A stretch of 15,408 nucleotides of DNA from Acidobacteriota bacterium (GCA_023441255.1 JAEZPW010000196.1:1-15408), one strand, 5' to 3'; positions 7,120 to 13,681 are shown, counted from the stretch's first letter. The notes: a model not told the origin generated them from the sequence alone. Program-made: numbers and translations.

Positions 7120-7161
7120 TTCCTCTGCGAGCTTTGCGTCCTCCGCGCGGTTGAAGTGTTT
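7120..7161 (-). repeat. Dispersed CAGAGGACGC-type repeat, copy C
   Basis: On the minus strand: AAACACTTCAACCGCGCGG, then AGGACGCAAAGCTCGCAGAGGAA. It is inverted relative to copy B and ends 13 bases before the M1 peptidase ATG. Because the repeat has no stop in that frame, the M1 reading frame stays open through it (28 spurious codons). Confidence 0.78.
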
Positions 7162-7174
7162 GAGAGCTTACAAA

Positions 7175-9313
7175 ATGAAACGCATCATTTACTTAGCATT
7201 CGCACTCGCCTTACTCGCGACTCTCGCTCAGGCGAAGTATGTCGCCGACCCGATCGTCAACTACAAGATCGACGCGCGGCTTGATCCCCAGGCGAAGACC
7301 ATAAAGGGACACGAAGTAATCGTGTGGAAGAACCACACGAACGACACCATCCCCGACCTGCAGTTCCATCTCTACCTCAATGCCTTCAAGAACAACAAGT
7401 CGACGTTCATGAAGGAGGGCGGGGCCGAAAGCCGGCGAGTGCGCTTCCGCAACAAGGCCGACAGCTGGGGCTACGAGCAGGTGCACCTTATTAAGGTGGA
7501 CGGCACGGACCTGACCGGCAAGATCGAATACATACAGCCGGACGACGGCAATAAAGATGACCAGACGGTCATGCGCGTCGTGCTGCCCAAGCCAATTCCA
7601 CCGCACGGGTCGGTGACGATCGAGATCGACTGGACATCGAAGCTGCCCCACGTCTTTGCCCGAACCGGTTTCCACGACAACTTCTTCTTCGTCGCGCAGT
7701 GGTTCCCCAAGCCGGGCGTATATGAAGGACCGGGCGACCGTCATCGCACCACGGGTGGATGGAACACGCACCAGTTCCATATGTCCACCGAGTTCTACGC
7801 CGACTACGGCACTTGGGACGTGAACCTGACCGTGCCCAGCGACTACGAGATCGGCGCGACCGGCGACCAGCGCTCGGCCAAACAGAACAGCGACGGCACG
7901 ACGACCTACAACTACTACCAGGAAGACGTGCACGACTTCGCCTGGACCACGCAGCCGAAGTCGCAAATGATGAAGATCGTCCGGATGTTCAACCCCGACG
8001 AGCACGTCACTTCCGCCGAGTACGCCGCATGGGCGAAGAAGGCGAACGTCTCGCTTGACGAAATCAAGCTGCAACCCGTGAAAGTTACACTGCTCATCCA
8101 GCGCGAACACGCCTGGCAGGCCGATCGCCACTTCCGCGCTGTGTTCGCCGGCATCAAGTGGTACGGCCTGATGTTCGGAAAGTACCCTTATGACGTTGCG
8201 ACTGCGGTCGATCCGCCTTACGGAGGCGACGGAGCCGCCGGCATGGAGTATCCGACATTCTTCACCTGCGGCACGGAGTACTGGCCCGGCGCGATGGGGG
8301 GCGATCCCGAAGGCGTCACCATCCACGAATTCGGGCACAACTTCTGGTACGGACTGGTCGGGAACAACGAATTCGAGGAAGCCTGGCTTGACGAAGGCTT
8401 CAACTCCTACTCGACCACCAAGGCACAGTACTACGAATACGGTGAGATGAAGCCGTATGTAAAACTGGCGGGCGTGCCGGTTCCGGCGCAACGATGGCTG
8501 GACCTTCCCGTACCGAGGTATCCATGGTTCGGCGTTCGCAATGTTCCCGTCGGGCAGTACTGGGAATGGGTGGCTGATAGCCCATTCCGCCACCGGTTGC
8601 AGTCGTACTTCGCAAACGCCCAGACCGACCAGATGCAGCGTTACGCTTGGCTCGACCTCGACCGTCCCAGCTACGGCGACCAGGCGTACTCGAAACCCGA
8701 ACTCATGCTGCACACGCTCGAAGGGCTGCTCGGCGACAAGTGGTGGCCGACCATCCGCACCTACCAGTTGCGCTGGCGCTGGAAGCACCCCGATGCTCAG
8801 GATTTCATGGACACCGTCAAGGAAGTGTCGGGCCGCGATATGAAGTGGTTCTTCGACCAGCAGCTTTATGGCACCGGTCTGCTTGATTATTCGGTGTCGT
8901 TTACCGTCGACAAGAGTTACGGCGAGCGACACGGCTTCCTCGATGACAAGAGCGGCAAGCCCGTGCTCTTGGACGAGAAGATCAAAGACGGATCACCCGA
9001 CTCCACCGTACTAGTCCGCCGCCTGGGTGAGCAGACGTTCCCGGTCGTGGTTCGTGTGAAGTTCAAAGATGGCAGCGAAAAACACGAGATGTGGGCCGGT
9101 GGCACCGACCAGTATCGCTGGACGAAGTTCGACTATCCCGGGAAGGAAGTGGTAGAGGCGCAGATTGACCCGGCATTCCAGTGGAAGCTGGAAACCGCGC
9201 GCACCGACGACCGCGTCCTGGCTGAACCAGTCAAACTCGCCAGCGAAAAGTGGTACCTGCGCTGGGTGGTCTGGGTGCAGAACGTGATGATGGCCTTCTC
9301 GTACTTCGCGTAG
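7175..9313 (+). CDS. Secreted M1-family (gluzincin) aminopeptidase
   Basis: A 712-residue zinc peptidase with a signal peptide (MKRIIYLAFALALLATLAQA), so it acts in the periplasm or outside. The start at 7175 is chosen because the signal begins there; the 28 upstream in-frame codons are encoded by repeat copy C. The zinc site HEFGH (384-388) is followed 18 residues later by E407 in WLDEGFNSY, the exact M1 HExxH-x18-E spacing. A GMEYP (356-360) replaces the canonical GxMEN exopeptidase motif, as in the bacterial branch related to leukotriene-A4 hydrolase and cold-active aminopeptidases. The N-terminal beta domain occupies ~20-250 and a C-terminal beta region follows ~600. Only a weak GAGAG precedes the start. 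Repeat copies C and D flank it tightly; substrate unknown. Confidence 0.95.
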   Translation: MKRIIYLAFALALLATLAQAKYVADPIVNYKIDARLDPQAKTIKGHEVIVWKNHTNDTIPDLQFHLYLNAFKNNKSTFMKEGGAESRRVRFRNKADSWGYEQVHLIKVDGTDLTGKIEYIQPDDGNKDDQTVMRVVLPKPIPPHGSVTIEIDWTSKLPHVFARTGFHDNFFFVAQWFPKPGVYEGPGDRHRTTGGWNTHQFHMSTEFYADYGTWDVNLTVPSDYEIGATGDQRSAKQNSDGTTTYNYYQEDVHDFAWTTQPKSQMMKIVRMFNPDEHVTSAEYAAWAKKANVSLDEIKLQPVKVTLLIQREHAWQADRHFRAVFAGIKWYGLMFGKYPYDVATAVDPPYGGDGAAGMEYPTFFTCGTEYWPGAMGGDPEGVTIHEFGHNFWYGLVGNNEFEEAWLDEGFNSYSTTKAQYYEYGEMKPYVKLAGVPVPAQRWLDLPVPRYPWFGVRNVPVGQYWEWVADSPFRHRLQSYFANAQTDQMQRYAWLDLDRPSYGDQAYSKPELMLHTLEGLLGDKWWPTIRTYQLRWRWKHPDAQDFMDTVKEVSGRDMKWFFDQQLYGTGLLDYSVSFTVDKSYGERHGFLDDKSGKPVLLDEKIKDGSPDSTVLVRRLGEQTFPVVVRVKFKDGSEKHEMWAGGTDQYRWTKFDYPGKEVVEAQIDPAFQWKLETARTDDRVLAEPVKLASEKWYLRWVVWVQNVMMAFSYFA

Positions 9314-9350
9314 AACACTGAACCGCAGAGGACGCGGAGAACACAGAGGA
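9314..9350 (+). repeat. Dispersed CAGAGGACGC-type repeat, copy D (left arm of GxxExxY cassette)
   Basis: AACACTGAACCGCAGAGG, then ACGCGGAGAACACAGAGGA. It begins at the TAG stop of the M1 gene and is inverted relative to copy E 430 bases away. It shares 20 identical bases (9321-9340) with the copy inside mnmG. Confidence 0.85.
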
Positions 9351-9386
9351 AAACCAGGAGAAGAAGAGAGTCAGGGACAAAGGAAC

Positions 9387-9836
9387 ATGGACCCGACACA
9401 AAACTTGCACCCCACCGAAATCACTCGCCAGATCATTGGTGCCGCCATGAAGGTGCACTCGGCATTGGGGCCCGGTTTGTTGGAGAGTGCGTATCAGGCT
9501 TGTCTTGCCTACGAGTTGAAGAAAGCCGGTCTTAATGTTCGATCCGAGGTCCCACTTCCGGTCATTTACGAAGCTGTTAAGCTCGAGGTCGGTTATCGAA
9601 TCGATCTGCTGGTCGAAGAGTTAGTTGTGGTCGAACTCAAGTGCGTCGATGCAATCTTGCCCGTTCACAGCGCACAACTGCTTTCTTACCTGCGGTTGAG
9701 TGGAAGGCCGCTGGGTCTATTGATCAATTTCAAGGTGAACCAGCTAAGAGACGGCGTGAAGCGCTTCGTCAACAAGTTTCATAACTCCGCGCCCTCTGCG
9801 TCCTCTGCGGTTCAATGTTTCGAGAGCGAACAATGA
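9387..9836 (+). CDS. GxxExxY family protein (PD-(D/E)XK nuclease-like fold)
   Basis: The 149-residue protein carries the family-naming motif as GPGLLESAY (G30, E33, Y36) and a PD-(D/E)XK-like core: GYRIDLLVEELVVVELKCV with D73, E83 and K85 as probable metal/catalytic residues. A conserved AQLLSYLRLSG helix and GLLINFKV strand follow. Family members are often multi-copy in a genome and of unproven function; nuclease activity is inferred only from the fold motif. AGGA precedes the ATG closely. The last ~17 residues (from N133, NSAPSASSAVQCFESEQ) are encoded by repeat copy E and not by the ancestral gene. The TGA overlaps the next gene's ATG as ATGA, suggesting translational coupling. Confidence 0.92.
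   Translation: MDPTQNLHPTEITRQIIGAAMKVHSALGPGLLESAYQACLAYELKKAGLNVRSEVPLPVIYEAVKLEVGYRIDLLVEELVVVELKCVDAILPVHSAQLLSYLRLSGRPLGLLINFKVNQLRDGVKRFVNKFHNSAPSASSAVQCFESEQ
9785..9820 (-). repeat. Dispersed CAGAGGACGC-type repeat, copy E (right arm of GxxExxY cassette)
   Basis: On the minus strand: AAACATTGAACCGCAGAGG, then ACGCAGAGGGCGCGGAG. It supplies the final codons of the GxxExxY gene and ends 12 bases before the ATG of the membrane protein at 9833. Confidence 0.85.
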
Positions 9837-10783
9837 CAATTTCACAAGCAATTTCTTCCGGCCTGCGCGCCACGTGGCGCGCCAAGTGGATGGTCGTTGT
9901 CTTCTTCGCCTGCAACCTGCTGCTTGCGGCTGCGATCGCCGCGCCCATGCAGTCGGCGATTGCCGATCATCTCGGCAACAGCGCCGTCGGCGAGCAACTG
10001 GTTCGCGGCTTTGATTCCTCCTGGCTAGCCGAGTTCCAGATCGCCAACTCGACCTTTATGAAGTCGTTCTCAGTCACGATCGTCTATGGCGCCATACTGT
10101 TTTTGGCACTGACGACCGTGTTGTCCGCCGGAGCGTTCGAGGTCTTCAAGCAGAGCTTGACCGGGCTGGCTGGGGACCCGGCGCTACACAGTCCTCGCAC
10201 GCCCGGCCTGCACGCCTTCGGTCGCGGCATAGGCAAGTACTTCCTACGCTTCGCCCGCATCGTCCTGGTGGCTTCGATCTTCTATTTCGTGGTCTTTTGG
10301 TTCTGGAACGGTCCCGTCGCGGGTTGGCTCGATCGAGCCTTCGAAAATTCGGCCGTCGAGCGCGCGCACTTCTACCTCAACTGGATACGCTGGGCGCTGT
10401 TCCTGTTCTGCATCTTCGTGGTGAATCTGGTCGTCGACTACGCCAAGGCTGACGTCGTCATTGACGAACACGGCTCGGCACTCGCCGCCCTGGGCCACGC
10501 TGCCGGATTCGTCGTAGCCCAGTTCCGCCGCGTGTTTGCGATTTATCTGGCGTTAGGATTACTCGCCGCTTTCACGATTCTTGTTTACTCCGCGTTTGCG
10601 CGCTTTTTCCCGCAATCCTCCGTGATCACAATCCTGATCTGGTTTCTTGTGGCACAGGCGCTGATTTGCGCACGCTGGTTATTCCGGCTGTCGTCCTGGG
10701 GAGCGGCGGTCGCCTTCTATGGCGGGGCATCAGCGAAAGCGCCGGAGGCGCAAACGCAACCGGTCGTCGCGGCAGAAGCGTGA
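9833..10783 (+). CDS. Six-helix integral membrane protein of unknown function
   Basis: The 316-residue product has about six hydrophobic spans: ~16-38 (MVVVFFACNLLLAAAIAAPM), ~75-100 (SVTIVYGAILFLALTTVLSAGAF), ~137-158, ~178-198, ~230-252 and ~260-285. A short cytoplasmic-looking N-terminus (SGLRATWRAKW) and an Ala/Glu-rich tail flank them. No transporter or enzyme motif is recognised. The ATG at 9833 is preferred because it overlaps the stop of the GxxExxY gene (ATGA) and GAGAG lies 7-8 bases upstream; an in-frame ATG at 9815 lies inside repeat copy E. If the cassette D-E is a later insertion, this gene may once have directly followed the M1 peptidase. Unknown role. Confidence 0.85.
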   Translation: MTISQAISSGLRATWRAKWMVVVFFACNLLLAAAIAAPMQSAIADHLGNSAVGEQLVRGFDSSWLAEFQIANSTFMKSFSVTIVYGAILFLALTTVLSAGAFEVFKQSLTGLAGDPALHSPRTPGLHAFGRGIGKYFLRFARIVLVASIFYFVVFWFWNGPVAGWLDRAFENSAVERAHFYLNWIRWALFLFCIFVVNLVVDYAKADVVIDEHGSALAALGHAAGFVVAQFRRVFAIYLALGLLAAFTILVYSAFARFFPQSSVITILIWFLVAQALICARWLFRLSSWGAAVAFYGGASAKAPEAQTQPVVAAEA

Positions 10784-10790
10784 GCAGGTT

Positions 10791-10897
10791 GCAGATTTGC
10801 AGATTTGCAGATTGCAGATTGCAGATTGCAGATTGCAGATTGCAGATTGCAGATTGCAGATTGCAGATTGCAGATTGCAGATTGCAGATTGCAGATT
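10791..10897. repeat. Heptanucleotide tandem array (GCAGATT)n
   Basis: Two 8-base units GCAGATTT (10791-10798, 10799-10806) are followed by 13 perfect GCAGATT units (10807-10897). The array begins 8 bases after the membrane protein's stop. Because the unit is 7 bases and stop-free, all six frames remain open through it, giving apparent LQIADCR-like or LQSAICN-like ORFs that are not genes. There are no spacers, so it is not CRISPR. Copy number is expected to vary by slippage. Confidence 0.97.
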
Positions 10898-10927
10898 GCT
10901 CTTAGATGCTGCAACGGCGGTCCTTTC

Positions 10928-10962
10928 AATCTGCAATCATCAATCTGAAATCTACAATCGCA
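10928..10962. repeat. Diverged inverted echo of the heptanucleotide array
   Basis: Five 7-bp units, AATCTGC, AATCATC, AATCTGA, AATCTAC and AATCGCA, keep the 7-base period but read as the reverse complement of GCAGATT. They lie 30 bases after the perfect array, so transcripts or single strands could fold back on it. Confidence 0.75.
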
Positions 10963-10965
10963 ACA

Positions 10966-11050
10966 GCGCCGCCATCCTGCGTGCTGTCTGTTGCGGGCCT
11001 CCGACCCGCGCGGCATCCCTGTGCCGTGACAACAGAAAGGATGACGGCGC
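10966..11050. repeat. 85-bp foldback element (branched hairpin)
   Basis: Outer arms GCGCCGCCATCCT (10966-10978) and AGGATGACGGCGC (11038-11050) pair at 12 of 13 positions. Inside, CTGTTG (10988-10993) pairs with CAACAG (11030-11035), and two smaller hairpins follow: GCGGG/CCCGC (10993-10997/11005-11009) and CGGCA/TGCCG (11011-11015/11022-11026). It starts 8 bases beyond the stop of the minus-strand kinase-like gene and may act as its 3'-end structure, but no T-run is present; a dispersed palindromic repeat is the alternative. Confidence 0.6.
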
Positions 11051-11058
11051 AGCGCCTG

Positions 11059-11535
11059 CTACGTTTTGGTGGTCTTGCGGCCCTCACGCCGCAGTTTCAG
11101 CAGGCGCGAATCTTCTCCTTCTTCACCACTCAGATCCCGCAGCACCCATTGAATGCGGTCCACTGCCGTCGAGATCTGGCTGATCACCTGTTCATTGTGG
11201 GTTGATTGTGCGGAGAACTGGATCAGTTCCAGCGCGTTTCGAATGTGATGGTTGGTTTCGGCGATCACTTCAAGTTGCCGTCGCACAAGATCGCGACGCT
11301 CGTGCACGTCCACCATCAGCTTCAGGGCGAAAGCAGCCGCCAGTACGCCGGCCAGGGCGTCGCTGGCAAGCATAATGTCTATGGGCTCGACACGCTCATC
11401 GAACAGGATCCAATCGACTGCGCCGGTTACCGCAAAAACAACCACGCCGATCATGGTGGCGATTCCCCACAACTTCCACCGAGAACCGCTGATCCACGAT
11501 GACCGAGGCAGATAATGCAGGCCGTGCACAGACAT
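11059..11535 (-). CDS. Two-helix membrane protein with histidine-kinase-like DHp helix, no ATPase domain
   Basis: The 158-residue protein has two membrane spans (~22-44 WGIATMIGVVVFAVTGAVDWILF and ~55-76 ASDALAGVLAAAFALKLMV). A cytoplasmic helical hairpin follows: RRQLEVIAETNHHIRNALELIQFSAQS (H96/H97) and ISTAVDRIQWVLRDL. The H-box-like NHHIRNAL resembles the phosphoacceptor helix of histidine kinases, but the ATP-binding N, G1 and G2 boxes are missing. A signalling stub, phosphotransfer or dimerisation module is possible; activity is unproven. ATG 11535 is chosen over a GTG at 11541 because a G-rich tract lies 5-6 bases upstream of it. No response regulator is nearby. The basic tail ends KLRREGRKTTKT. 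The 85-bp foldback lies just beyond its stop. Confidence 0.75.
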   Translation of the reverse strand: MSVHGLHYLPRSSWISGSRWKLWGIATMIGVVVFAVTGAVDWILFDERVEPIDIMLASDALAGVLAAAFALKLMVDVHERRDLVRRQLEVIAETNHHIRNALELIQFSAQSTHNEQVISQISTAVDRIQWVLRDLSGEEGEDSRLLKLRREGRKTTKT

Positions 11536-11754
11536 ACCCACCCCCCGCGAGCCCCCTTTTGGTGACCAGGGAGGCGATACTGGCTCGCCTGTTCAGAAGG
11601 ATGCCACTGTAGCGAACAGAAGAATCCGCCACGGCGTGTTTTTATGCTTCACAGACGTTCCATTACGGGATGCGAGCCCGCTCAGAAGCACGGGCATTGC
11701 CGTTCACCCCCAAGATCAAGCGGTAATTAGGACAGTTACCCGCTGGGTCAACAC

Positions 11755-12153
11755 TCAGGAACTGATTCGGGCCATCAGCTTCGCCCTGTTCACGATTGCC
11801 CTCGACACCGTCCCGCGCCCCAACTCCACCTCGCCTTTGCCGTTGAGGGCTCGCGCGGTAACCTGGAAGACGAAGAATCGCCCTTCCGCCGACTTCAGCT
11901 CCGCCTCGGCCTTGACCAGCGCACCGACTGTGGTCGCTGCCCGGTGCTCAACGTTGATGGCCGTTCCGACACTGATCTCGCCTTCTTCGCAAAACGGCTT
12001 CAACGCGTTGTAAGCAGCGGTCTCCATCAGGCCGATCATGTGCGGAGTCGAGTAGACCTCCGGCAGCTCCGGGTTGTAGTAGGTGAGTGTATGCTCGAAC
12101 TCGACGCGCTCTTCAGCTTCGCCCCGCACGCCAGGGGGTACTTGCTTTGCCAT
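11755..12153 (-). CDS. FlK-type hotdog-fold acyl-CoA thioesterase
   Basis: The 132-residue length and sequence fit the hotdog thioesterases related to fluoroacetyl-CoA thioesterase FlK. The helix segment YSTPHMIGLMETAAYNALKPF and strand GTAINVEHRAAT are diagnostic. The FlK triad Thr42-Glu50-His76 has spacings of 8 and 26; here T36, E44 and H70 have exactly those spacings. The enzyme should hydrolyse small acyl-CoAs; FlK's discrimination for fluoroacetyl-CoA cannot be assumed. The frame is open ~59 codons upstream, but that part runs into the arsM promoter region and is unlike the family, so the start is set at ATG 12153. No clear Shine-Dalgarno precedes it. It is divergent from arsM across about 200 bases, with 219 bases free downstream. 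Confidence 0.85.
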   Translation of the reverse strand: MAKQVPPGVRGEAEERVEFEHTLTYYNPELPEVYSTPHMIGLMETAAYNALKPFCEEGEISVGTAINVEHRAATTVGALVKAEAELKSAEGRFFVFQVTARALNGKGEVELGRGTVSRAIVNRAKLMARISS

Positions 12154-12241
12154 AGCAACATTGTGCCAGAGAACGTGGACGACCCGTCGCCGCATGGGCC
12201 GTCTGTCTGGTTTGTCCGTAGCGTCGACGGTGCCCGAGGTG

Positions 12242-12279
12242 ATTCCCAGTCTGGGCAGCCTCCCGGCACGCCTGGGAAT
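12242..12279. promoter_or_regulatory. Inverted repeat in the thioesterase/arsM divergent region
   Basis: ATTCCCAG (12242-12249) and CTGGGAAT (12272-12279) are perfect 8-bp arms. A nested CCCAG-T-CTGGG (12245-12255) offers an alternative fold, and TTTT begins at 12279. It lies 17 bases upstream of the arsM -35 box, so it may be an operator for one or both divergent genes. A terminator is less likely, since no gene ends here. Confidence 0.4.
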
Positions 12280-12295
12280 TTTGCTCATATATGTA

Positions 12296-12325
12296 TTGAC
12301 GAATATATTGCCTTTGCCATACATT
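12296..12325 (+). promoter_or_regulatory. Probable arsM promoter with AT-rich candidate operator
   Basis: TTGACG (12296-12301, 5/6 match to -35) is followed after 18 bases by TACATT (12320-12325, 4/6 match to -10). The -35 lies between two ATATAT blocks spaced by 10 bases, inside an AT-rich island of otherwise GC-rich DNA. ArsR-family repressors often bind AT-rich inverted repeats overlapping promoters, so this is a candidate site, though no arsR gene is in the window. Confidence 0.5.
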
Positions 12326-12356
12326 CGCATTAGCGCATATGAGTACGGAGGATCTT

Positions 12357-13151
12357 ATGAAGAGCGAAGCACAGGGAATCACGGCAGTCGTGCAGGAACA
12401 CTACGGCGAGATCGCGCGGGGCGAGCGCTCTGGCTGCGGTTGCGGATCGAAAGATTTCGTTGCGGTACAACTCGGTTACTCGACGGAAGATCTTCAGGTC
12501 GCCGGTGACGCCAACCTCGGGCTCGGCTGTGGCAATCCGCTGGCCCTTTCTGGCATTGAGCCTGGCATGACCGTGCTGGACCTCGGCAGCGGAGCGGGCT
12601 TTGACGCCTTTCTGGCTTGGCGCAAGGTGGGCCCAACCGGTCGGGTGATCGGCGTAGACATGACCGATGACATGCTCGCCCGCGCCCGGGAGAACGCCAA
12701 AACTCTCGGCGCCACCAACGCCGAGTTCCGCAAAGGCTACATCGAAAAGCTGCCGGTCGAGGACGCCTCGGTGGACCTGGTCATCAGCAACTGCGTTATC
12801 AACCTGAGCGCCGACAAGCCGGCTGTCTTCGGTGAGATCTACCGTGTGCTCAAGCCCGGCGGACGCTTCGCCGTCAGCGACATCGTGTTGCTCGCCGACC
12901 TGCCCGAACAGATAAGGCAGGACGTGAGCGCCTATGTCGGCTGCATTTCAGGCGCGAACCTGATGCACGACTACGTCCGCTTCGCGTTGGAGGCTGGCCT
13001 TACCGACCTGAACATCCCGCAAATCGCCTGGGGCGAGAAGCTGGCCGAAGTGCTTACGCCCGAGGACAACACGGAAAAGCGCGCACAGCTGAAGCGCGCG
13101 GCGGGACGCGCAACGGCGTCGATCAAGCTGCATGGGCGAAAGGGAATTTAG
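12357..13151 (+). CDS. arsM: Arsenite S-adenosylmethionine methyltransferase
   Basis: A 264-residue cytoplasmic enzyme methylating As(III) with SAM to mono- and further-methylated species, including volatile forms; a resistance and arsenic-cycling function. The start at 12357 is preferred because CGGAGG (12346-12351) lies 5 bases upstream; an ATG at 12339 lacks such a site. SAM motif I is VLDLGSGAGFD (73-83). The arsenic-binding cysteines are present: C27/C29 (GCGCG), C58 (LGCGNP), C146 (SNCVINLS) and C196 (VGCISGA). The 50-residue spacing between the last two equals that of C174 and C224 in the algal enzyme. No other ars genes are present in the window. It has its own promoter and is divergent from the thioesterase. 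Confidence 0.96.
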   Translation: MKSEAQGITAVVQEHYGEIARGERSGCGCGSKDFVAVQLGYSTEDLQVAGDANLGLGCGNPLALSGIEPGMTVLDLGSGAGFDAFLAWRKVGPTGRVIGVDMTDDMLARARENAKTLGATNAEFRKGYIEKLPVEDASVDLVISNCVINLSADKPAVFGEIYRVLKPGGRFAVSDIVLLADLPEQIRQDVSAYVGCISGANLMHDYVRFALEAGLTDLNIPQIAWGEKLAEVLTPEDNTEKRAQLKRAAGRATASIKLHGRKGI

Positions 13152-13210
13152 AAGAAGTAGTCCCCAGCTGCGCGGCACACGCGTGGGCAACTGGCCGCAT
13201 CTTTAAGATC

Positions 13211-13633
13211 ATGCGCCGCGTATTCGCACTCGTGATGATCTTGTCATGCCTGACCTCGGGGCTGTTCTCTCGCAACCGGGAACAGCCTCAGCAGGTGGCA
13301 AAGGTGGTGGCGGTCAAGGCACATGATCGCGGGCGCATTGCCTACTGGGAGCGCACTGTTCCCATTTACGACGATTACCCGTTCTATGACATAACGCTGG
13401 CAGTGGGGCAGAAGAGGATTGTGGTCCGCTACGAATCCATGAGCGGCTACTATCCCGCTGCCTGGGACGTCGGCAAAGAGATCACGACCCGCCAACAGGG
13501 TCGCGGGCGAATGGTCCTCTTCAACGGCGCTGAAGAGGTGCCCACCGACGTCATGAACTCCCGGTCCGAGGAATGTGTTCCGCCATCAGCGCCGCCCACC
13601 GTGGTGACCATCGGACCGCAGGTGCCCTGCTAG
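13211..13633 (+). CDS. Small secreted protein of unknown function
   Basis: The 140-residue product begins with a signal sequence (MRRVFALVMILSCLTSGLFS). C13 in ILSC could be a weak lipobox, otherwise cleavage lies near residue 20. The mature part is beta-rich (RIAYWERTVPIYDDYPFYDITLAVGQKRIVVRYES) and ends in a Pro-rich tail with C122 and C140, possibly disulfide-bonded. No family is recognised. No good Shine-Dalgarno precedes the ATG. It lies 59 bases after arsM on the same strand and could be co-transcribed, but nothing in it suggests an arsenic role. Confidence 0.7.
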   Translation: MRRVFALVMILSCLTSGLFSRNREQPQQVAKVVAVKAHDRGRIAYWERTVPIYDDYPFYDITLAVGQKRIVVRYESMSGYYPAAWDVGKEITTRQQGRGRMVLFNGAEEVPTDVMNSRSEECVPPSAPPTVVTIGPQVPC

Positions 13634-13675
13634 TCCAGTTGGCTGTGAGTTCCGGCCCATCCGGCCACATTTCAG

Positions 13676-13681
13676 TACAAT
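13676..13681 (+). promoter_or_regulatory. Possible -10 element of mnmG
   Basis: TACAAT (13676-13681, 5/6 match) lies 24 bases before the mnmG ATG in the 72-bp gap after the secreted-protein gene. No good -35 is seen at 16-18 bases upstream, so the promoter call is tentative. Confidence 0.3.

Larger units (their letters stand above)
9314..9820 (+). mobile_element. Candidate small element: GxxExxY gene between inverted repeats
   Basis: Copies D (9314-9350, forward) and E (9785-9820, reverse) form imperfect terminal inverted repeats of about 36 bp around a single gene. Both arms share AACCGCAGAGGACGC. No transposase is encoded and no clear target-site duplication could be read, so it would be non-autonomous or moved by homologous or other recombination. 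The segment 6554-7161 has the same layout around a different gene. This is inference from architecture. Confidence 0.4.

Noticed and set aside
7091..7174. 28-codon extension of the M1 peptidase
   Set aside because: It is encoded by repeat copy C and would bury the signal peptide; the ATG at 7175 starts the signal.
7211..8932. 573-codon open frame on the minus strand
   Set aside because: It lies entirely opposite the M1 peptidase, whose zinc motifs and signal peptide are clear. The antisense protein has no recognisable domain and arises from GC-rich codon bias.
10791..10897. CRISPR array
   Set aside because: The units are 7 bases, contiguous and without spacers; no cas genes are present.
10666..11016. 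Several frames with LQIADCR- or LQSAICN-type repeats
   Set aside because: They are produced by the stop-free 7-bp tandem array in every frame and have no supporting start signals.
11730..11753. GCGGTAA/TTACCCGC foldback as terminator of the thioesterase gene
   Set aside because: The stem has a bulge and no following T-run on the minus strand; too weak to call.
12154..12330. N-terminal extension of the thioesterase
   Set aside because: It runs across the arsM promoter and inverted repeat, and FlK-type proteins are about 130-140 residues, matching the ATG at 12153.
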